DNA of 26,906 nt from Bradyrhizobium sp. GTDB taxonomy: Bacteria; Pseudomonadota; Alphaproteobacteria; Rhizobiales; Xanthobacteraceae. The position numbers were made by a program, and so were the translations under genes. The stretch covers positions 1 through 26,906 of the forward strand of contig JAQGKC010000191.1 in NCBI GenBank assembly GCA_028290305.1, written 5' to 3'. Shown here one piece after another: positions 22,697 through 26,906 of this stretch. Numbering within the stretch: the first letter of the stretch is position 1; every line of letters begins with the position of its first letter. The notes below the pieces were generated by a model. The model saw only the letters and a program-made list of their open reading frames with translations, made no database searches and was not told the DNA's origin.

Positions 22697-23947
22697 TTAG
22701 CGCACCGTCACCGGCGCGGGCAGCGGCGGAACCACGGTCGGCCCGGTACCGGGGACGCTCGACGAAGCGAGCGGCTGTCCGGCATTCGGCCCGGGTATCG
22801 GCTGCGCCGAGGCGGTTGTAGTCGACGCCGGCGGCGCGCCGCCAGGCAGCACGACCACCCGGGTACCGACCTTGACGCGGTCGAACAGGTCCGAGACATC
22901 CTCGTTCAGCATGCCGATGCAGCCCGACGAGACGAATTTGCCGATCGTCGAGGGCTGATTGGTGCCGTGGATGCGGTAGACGGTGGAACCGAGATACATC
23001 GCACGCGCGCCCAGCGGATTACCGGGGCCGCCGGCCATGAAGCGCGGCAGATAAGGCTGACGATCGATCATCTCCGGCGGCGGATGCCAATCCGGCCACT
23101 CGGCCTTGCGCGAGATTTTTTGCACGCCGGTCCAGGTGAAGCCGTCGCGGCCGACACGGACGCCGTAGCGGATCGCGCGCCCGCCGCCCAATACGTAATA
23201 GAGATAGGTGTTCGGGGTATCGACGATCAGCGTTCCTGCCGGTTCCTTGGTAGGGAAAGTGACTTCCTGTCGGCGCAAGTTTGGCGCGAGTTGCGCTGGT
23301 CCGACCTCCGGCTGCTCATCCGGCGGCAGCGCGGACAGCACCATCGGCCTGCCGTCGGCCCCAACGGGAGGCTGCGCCGATCCGGTGACGTTGTTCGGTG
23401 CCCCGACGGCTTCAGGCGGGCGCAGGCCATCGTTTGCCGGAGCGCGATTATCGCCATTGCCGCGATCCGAATAGATCACCGGCGGCGGTCCGGCCGGCCG
23501 GCCGTAACGCGGGTCGTCGGGTGAAAGGATCGGACCGGTAGGCGCGGCGCGGTCGGAATAAACCGGCGGAGCACCCATCGGCCGGCCGTAGCGCGGATCG
23601 TCGGGCGACAGCACCGGTCCAGTCGGTGCGCCCCGGTCGGAATAAACCGGCGGAGCGCCCATCGGCCGGCCGTAGCGCGGATCATCAGGTGAAAGCACCG
23701 GTCCAGGCGGCGGCAGCGCGGTCGAGCTCTGCGCATCTGGCGCCTCGTCATCCTCCAGCGCGTCGAAATCGTGCGCGCCCGGGCCACGGCGATAATCGGC
23801 CGGATAGCCACCGGGCGGATAAGGCGAGTAGACCGCGCCGGGGGGTACCGAATACCCCTGTGCCAGCGCGAGCGAGGTTCCCGCTGCGCCAGCCGCCAAA
23901 GCAGCAGAAACGGCAGCGCAAATCGTCAGAGTACGTTTGATCATCAT
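22697..23947 (-). CDS. L,D-transpeptidase (YkuD domain) with N-terminal proline-rich repeats
   Basis: The enzyme forms 3-3 cross-links in peptidoglycan or attaches proteins to it. The 416 residues comprise a signal peptide (about residues 1-30), a Pro/Gly/Tyr-rich region, three tandem 28-residue repeats with the core SPDDPRYGRP (residues 82-109, 110-137, 138-164), and a YkuD domain at about residues 235-368. The active site reads RIHGTNQPSTIGKFVSSGCI with H327 and catalytic C343. A proline/serine-rich tail follows the domain. The repeat region probably spans the periplasm or contacts the outer membrane; this is inference. It is a single-gene unit facing the dehydrogenase gene. Confidence 0.93.
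   Translation of the reverse strand: MMIKRTLTICAAVSAALAAGAAGTSLALAQGYSVPPGAVYSPYPPGGYPADYRRGPGAHDFDALEDDEAPDAQSSTALPPPGPVLSPDDPRYGRPMGAPPVYSDRGAPTGPVLSPDDPRYGRPMGAPPVYSDRAAPTGPILSPDDPRYGRPAGPPPVIYSDRGNGDNRAPANDGLRPPEAVGAPNNVTGSAQPPVGADGRPMVLSALPPDEQPEVGPAQLAPNLRRQEVTFPTKEPAGTLIVDTPNTYLYYVLGGGRAIRYGVRVGRDGFTWTGVQKISRKAEWPDWHPPPEMIDRQPYLPRFMAGGPGNPLGARAMYLGSTVYRIHGTNQPSTIGKFVSSGCIGMLNEDVSDLFDRVKVGTRVVVLPGGAPPASTTTASAQPIPGPNAGQPLASSSVPGTGPTVVPPLPAPVTVR
23456..23704 (-). repeat. Three tandem 84-base coding repeats in the L,D-transpeptidase gene
   Basis: Three in-frame units of 84 bases (the last is slightly diverged, with an insertion near its end) encode the SPDDPRYGRP repeats. The first two are almost identical at DNA level, so copy number could vary by slippage or recombination without shifting the frame. 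Confidence 0.85.
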
Positions 23948-24301
23948 CGCTCTTGTATAGTCCCCAAGCCGACACCGGATCGTTAACGGCAGATGGCCGA
24001 AGATAGCGGCGCATTCAAGACAAATCCGCTAATTCGCTCCGGATTTCGGCATTTGTGATGATCCGTGAGCACCGTTGCAACGAAGCCGCACCGGTTCAGG
24101 AAACGCTCCTCGGCACCTCGGAGGGCCTTTCCCGCCGCCGTTTTTTAACGAACGCCGCGAATACGTTGCGCTATTCTCAAATCAGCCTGATTCGCTGCGC
24201 ACTGGCGGTGCCCGCCGCGTCAGTCACCACCGCCTGTCGTCACCGCGTTCCCGATAGCTCAAAGGCCTTTGCAGACCCTGCGACGGCGGAACTCAGCGTC
24301 C
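23948..24301. other. 354-base divergent gap between L,D-transpeptidase and Pro/Ala-rich protein genes
   Basis: This divergent region must hold both promoters, but I find no convincing -35/-10 pair, palindrome or repeat family. A plus-strand frame from GTG 24055 runs through it and overlaps the next gene. It contains LSRRRFLTNAA, which looks like a twin-arginine signal, but nothing after it resembles a protein, so I treat it as chance. Confidence 0.5.
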
Positions 24302-25129
24302 ATGCTTCCCGGCTTTCGTTTTCTGCTCGCCGCGATCGTGTTGTCGATGTCGGTCCTGGTCTTCGGACTTGGGGCGGCGCTGCTGTTCCGCGCAGCACAT
24401 GAGGAATTTGCCAGCACCCCGTCATGGCGGGCAGCCCCCGAAATAAGGTTTGCGCAGCAAAACGATGCCACGAGGCCGGTCCTGTCGATGTTGCGCGTCG
24501 ACGAATCGCCGGCGGCCGAGCAACCGGCGTCGGACAATGCCGCGGCGGTAGCCGTCGCGCCGACGGAGCAGAAGGTGCCGGACGATGTTGCGGCACCGGC
24601 GGAGCAAGCAGCGCCCTCCTCAACGCCGGCCGAGTCTGAGAAGATCGCCACACTGAAACCGGAGGATTCATCGCAGCCGGAACCGGCGAAGCCTGGAATC
24701 CCGGTTTCTGAAAATCCGCCGGAGGCGGCACCTCCTCAAGCCGATGCGCCCGCTGCCGCGGACGAAGCAAAGATCGCGGCAACGTCGCAGCCGGCGAAGG
24801 AAACTGTCCCGGTTGCATCTGAGGAAACTGCCCCGATCGCTCCTGAACAAGTTGATGTGCCGAGTTCACCAAACGCCGACGGCGTCTCGACAAAGATCGC
24901 CACGCTGGGCGGTCCACCCGTCCCCATCGAGGCACGGCCGCCGGCGAAGGCTGCCAGTTCAAAGCCTGCCGGCGCGAAGCCCGACGTCAGCGCCATCCAG
25001 AAACGCCAGCAGTCGCGGCGGACGCTTCAGCGCCGCAGGATTGCGGCGCGCGCGCGTCTGGCGACACAAGCGGCCCAGCAGCCGGCCGATCCGTTCGCTC
25101 AACCCTTGACCACTGATCATCGTCGCTGA
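24302..25129 (+). CDS. Membrane-anchored proline/alanine-rich protein
   Basis: The 275-residue product has one N-terminal membrane segment (FLLAAIVLSMSVLVFGLGAALLF, about residues 7-29), a short conserved-looking part (HEEFASTPSWRAAPEIRFAQ), and then about 200 residues of low-complexity Pro/Ala/Glu sequence with recurring KIATL units (EKIATLKPE, AKIAATSQP, TKIATLGGP). The basic C-terminal end (QKRQQSRRTLQRRRIAARAR) could bind nucleic acid or acidic surfaces. No catalytic domain is visible. It is probably a periplasm-facing anchored linker protein. The ATG at 24302 is preferred; a TTG at 24269 would add 11 residues. It converges on the sulfurtransferase gene, 11 bases apart. Confidence 0.72.
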   Translation: MLPGFRFLLAAIVLSMSVLVFGLGAALLFRAAHEEFASTPSWRAAPEIRFAQQNDATRPVLSMLRVDESPAAEQPASDNAAAVAVAPTEQKVPDDVAAPAEQAAPSSTPAESEKIATLKPEDSSQPEPAKPGIPVSENPPEAAPPQADAPAAADEAKIAATSQPAKETVPVASEETAPIAPEQVDVPSSPNADGVSTKIATLGGPPVPIEARPPAKAASSKPAGAKPDVSAIQKRQQSRRTLQRRRIAARARLATQAAQQPADPFAQPLTTDHRR

Positions 25130-25140
25130 AGTCTTGCCGA

Positions 25141-26001
25141 TCAGGCCGGGCCGGTCGCGATCGGCGGTCCGTCAGGCAGACCCCATTCGGCCCATGAGCC
25201 GTCATACAACGCGGTGCCGCGCACGCCGAGCCGGTAAAGCGCGAACGTCACCACCAGCGCGGAAACGCCGGAGCCGCAGGTCGCCACGATCGGTTTCGTC
25301 ATATCGACACCGGCGCCCTTGAACGCCTGACGCAAATCCTCCAGCGGCTTCATCGCGCCGGTTGTTGCGTCGAACAAGTCGGCATAGGGCACGTTGCGGC
25401 TGCCCGGGATATGACCGGAGCGGCGGCCCGGCCACGACTCGGCTACCGTGCCCTCGAAGCGCGGACGCGGGCGCGCATCGACCAATTGCTCAGCGTGCGT
25501 TTCCAGATTGCCAAGCAATTGCTCCTTACTGCGGACGAAGCCTGGATCGAGCTTGGCCCGGAATTTTCCAGGTTTTGGCGTGACCTTGCCGGAATGCGTC
25601 GGACGTCCCTCGCGCAGCCATTTCTTTAAACCCCCATCGAGCACCTTCACATTGGGATGACCGAACGACATGAACATCCACCACGCCCGCGGTGCGGCAA
25701 CCCAGCCGCCGGAATCATAGGCGACCACGGTATCGCCGGAGGAAATGCCGAGCGCCGAGACGTCACGCGCGAACTGCGCTTCGTCCGGGTACATATGCGG
25801 GCGCGGATCGTTGCGGTCGGCTATCGTGTTGACGTCGAAAAACACCGCACCCGGAATATGCGCGCCAAGATAGTCGTCCGACGGCAGCGGCAGCACGCCC
25901 GGCATCTTGTAGGACGCATCGATGATTTTCACCTTCGGATCGTCGAGATGCGCGGCGAGCCAGTCGGTGGAAACCAAGGGATCGTCGGCTGATGATGTCA
26001 T
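25141..26001 (-). CDS. sseA: 3-mercaptopyruvate/thiosulfate sulfurtransferase
   Basis: This tandem rhodanese-domain enzyme transfers sulfur from 3-mercaptopyruvate (or thiosulfate) to acceptors. The 286 residues form two rhodanese domains: an inactive N-terminal one (residues 5-135, with DYLGAHIPGAVFFDVNTIAD and AYDSGGWVAAPRAWWMF) and an active C-terminal one with C242 in the loop CGSGVSA. That loop is close to the CGSGVTA of mercaptopyruvate sulfurtransferases rather than the CRKGVT of thiosulfate enzymes. RSGHIPGSRNVPY is a further family motif. The ATG at 26001 fits the family. A single-domain rhodanese lies just upstream on the same strand, with an interspersed repeat in the gap. Confidence 0.94.
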   Translation of the reverse strand: MTSSADDPLVSTDWLAAHLDDPKVKIIDASYKMPGVLPLPSDDYLGAHIPGAVFFDVNTIADRNDPRPHMYPDEAQFARDVSALGISSGDTVVAYDSGGWVAAPRAWWMFMSFGHPNVKVLDGGLKKWLREGRPTHSGKVTPKPGKFRAKLDPGFVRSKEQLLGNLETHAEQLVDARPRPRFEGTVAESWPGRRSGHIPGSRNVPYADLFDATTGAMKPLEDLRQAFKGAGVDMTKPIVATCGSGVSALVVTFALYRLGVRGTALYDGSWAEWGLPDGPPIATGPA

Positions 26002-26021
26002 GGCTTCGTCCTCTCAATTTT

Positions 26022-26112
26022 CGTCATGGCCAAGCTTGTCCCGGCCATCCACGTCTGACCGGTAGGTGATGCTGTAAAGACGTGGATGCCCGGCACGAGG
26101 CCGGACATGACG
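26022..26112. repeat. CGTCATGGCC...CCGGACATGACG interspersed element, copy 2
   Basis: This has the same architecture as 4182-4270: CGTCATGGCCAAGCTTGTCC, CCATCCACGTCT, a variable spacer, AGACGTGGATGCCCGGCAC and an end in CCGGACATGACG. It lies between the two sulfurtransferase genes; the outer arms form a long imperfect hairpin that could end the rhodanese transcript. Confidence 0.8.
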
Positions 26113-26120
26113 GGTGATAG

Positions 26121-26546
26121 TTATCCGCTTTTGCTTGTTGGCTTCTTCGGCTCGAACTTCTCAACCGGACCGCCGGCGTCGCGCCAGGCGGCGAAGCCGC
26201 CGCCCATATGCGCGACCGGCTTCAGTCCCATGTCCTGCGCGGTTTTCGCCGCCAAGGCCGAGCGCATGCCGCCGGCACAATGAAAGATGAATTTCTTGTC
26301 GCCCTGGAAAATAGGTTTGGCATAGGGGCTCGCGGGATCGATCCAGAACTCCAGCATGCCGCGGGTGCAGGAGAACGCGCCGGGGATCCGGCCGTCACGT
26401 TCGATCTCGCGGGGATCGCGAATATCGACGATCACCACATCATCGCTTTGCGCGGCCTTGATGGCATCGGCAGCGCTTACGGTTTCGATCTGCGCATTGG
26501 CCTCGTCGATCAGCGCCTTGATGCCGCGGTGGATGATCTGGGGCAT
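26121..26546 (-). CDS. Single-domain rhodanese-like protein
   Basis: The 141-residue cytoplasmic protein has one rhodanese domain: VVIVDIRDPREIERDGRIPG (residues 37-56), ISEFW-like GMLEFWIDPASPY, and the active-site loop HCAGGMRSALAA with C90. The loop length of six (CAGGMR) is as in GlpE/PspE-type sulfurtransferases. A substrate is not assignable. The ATG at 26546 is preceded by AAAGGGAG on the minus strand; the open frame continues upstream only through a repeat. It lies between murB and sseA on the same strand, but repeats on both sides suggest separate transcription. Confidence 0.88.
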   Translation of the reverse strand: MPQIIHRGIKALIDEANAQIETVSAADAIKAAQSDDVVIVDIRDPREIERDGRIPGAFSCTRGMLEFWIDPASPYAKPIFQGDKKFIFHCAGGMRSALAAKTAQDMGLKPVAHMGGGFAAWRDAGGPVEKFEPKKPTSKSG

Positions 26547-26563
26547 TGTTTCTCCCTTTAATC

Positions 26564-26683
26564 CGTCATTCCGGGGCGATGCGAAGCATCGAACCCGGAA
26601 TCCCCATCGATTTAAACAACATCGAGATTCTACGATGTGCAATTGCACATCGTAGTTCGCGCTGCGCGCGCCCCGGAATGACA
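26564..26683. repeat. Nested palindromic repeat element with GTCATTCCGGGGC ends
   Basis: GTCATTCCGGGGC (26565-26577) and GCCCCGGAATGAC (26670-26682) are perfect terminal inverted arms. Inside are a small hairpin GATGC-GAA-GCATC (26578-26590) and a 26-base perfect palindrome at 26630-26655 centred on AATT (the half-site begins CTACGATGTGC). It is an interspersed non-coding repeat in the 138-base murB-rhodanese gap. Any peptide read across it is artefactual. Confidence 0.8.
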
Positions 26684-26684
26684 A

Positions 26685-26906
26685 TTACTCCGGAATCCCG
26701 ATCCGCTTGATTTCCCAGTGTAACTCGATTCCAGAATTCTCTTTAACCCGGGAGCGCACAGTTTCGCCCAGTGTTTCAATATCATGCCCGGTCGCGTTAC
26801 CGGTGTTGATGAGGAAATTGCAGTGCATTTCCGACACCTGCGCGCCGCCGACGCGCAGGCCCCGGCAGCCCGCGGCATCGATCAGCTTCCAGGCGCTGTG
26901 GCCGGG
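26685..26906 (-). CDS. murB: UDP-N-acetylenolpyruvoylglucosamine reductase MurB, C-terminal part
   Basis: MurB reduces UDP-GlcNAc-enolpyruvate to UDP-MurNAc in peptidoglycan precursor synthesis. Only the last 73 residues are in the window; the gene continues beyond base 26906. [20 protein letters not shown], then [19 protein letters not shown] are diagnostic; the glutamate in VSEMHCNF is the proton donor position of the family. The end reads [13 protein letters not shown]. Frame and stop (26685-26687) were read directly on the minus strand. In many alphaproteobacteria ddl follows murB; here the next gene in that direction is a rhodanese, beyond a repeat. Confidence 0.93.
   Translation of the reverse strand, partial: PGHSAWKLIDAAGCRGLRVGGAQVSEMHCNFLINTGNATGHDIETLGETVRSRVKENSGIELHWEIKRIGIPE

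Noticed and set aside
24055..24402. Frame with a twin-arginine-like SRRRFL motif
   Set aside because: It overlaps the anchored Pro/Ala-rich gene, has no ribosome site, and the residues after the motif do not resemble a protein.
26685..26906. Rearranged murB neighbourhood, because ddl does not follow murB
   Set aside because: Cell-wall gene order varies among alphaproteobacteria and the upstream side is outside the window, so nothing can be concluded.

Overview
The window is high-GC DNA from an alphaproteobacterium, most likely Bradyrhizobium or a close relative in the Nitrobacteraceae. Three things point there: the gene families (DUF2277, DUF6429, MltB-type transglycosylase, bfd-bfr with an Irr-type box), a perfect CtrA-type site, and many interspersed palindromic repeats of kinds I associate with Bradyrhizobium intergenic DNA. 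I see no rRNA, tRNA, CRISPR array, prophage or intact insertion sequence. All family assignments come from reading the translations; no search was run.

Layout. 1-974 is the 3' end of thiC. 975-5715 is a repeat-dense accessory stretch holding a 3' remnant of a RidA-type gene, a pRiA4b ORF-3-like gene, a DUF6429 gene, two paralogous secreted glycine-rich proteins (2820-3254 and 5042-5482), a SnoaL-like gene, and about 1.3 kb of gene-free mosaic repeats (3738-5041). 5716-7948 carries an intact RidA-family gene, a small secreted protein, a J-domain protein and an SDR dehydrogenase. 7975-8341 is a small FlbD-like Fis-type HTH gene preceded by three TTAA half-sites at exact 11-bp intervals. 8604-11646 has a cytochrome P450 without the usual I-helix threonine, a collagen-like protein and small conserved genes. 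11787-14112 has an exported MetX-like alpha/beta hydrolase, a small secreted protein and a PPOX-type flavoprotein.

14359-15241 is an iron-storage pair: bfd upstream of bfr on the minus strand, with a perfect ICE/Irr-like palindrome in front of bfr. 15407-16696 encodes a glycine-rich membrane protein and two tandem paralogous secreted proteins. 16771-18606 pairs a lytic transglycosylase with a divergent brnT-brnA toxin-antitoxin module; a 21-bp inverted repeat lies between them. 18628-21065 is a tam-ettA pair on the minus strand. 21293-25129 has a small unknown gene, a D-2-hydroxyacid dehydrogenase, an L,D-transpeptidase with a three-copy proline-rich repeat, and a membrane-anchored Pro/Ala-rich protein. 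25141-26906 has two rhodanese-family sulfurtransferases and the 3' end of murB.

How the genes work together. Cell-envelope functions recur (MltB-like transglycosylase, L,D-transpeptidase, MurB, several small exported proteins), but they are not one operon. The clearest functional units are bfd-bfr (iron storage and release), brnTA (toxin-antitoxin) and tam-ettA (14 bp apart). The signals most worth following are the CtrA-type array before the FlbD-like gene, the heavily structured non-coding repeat at about 4300-4905, and the brnTA operator lying next to the transglycosylase start codon.
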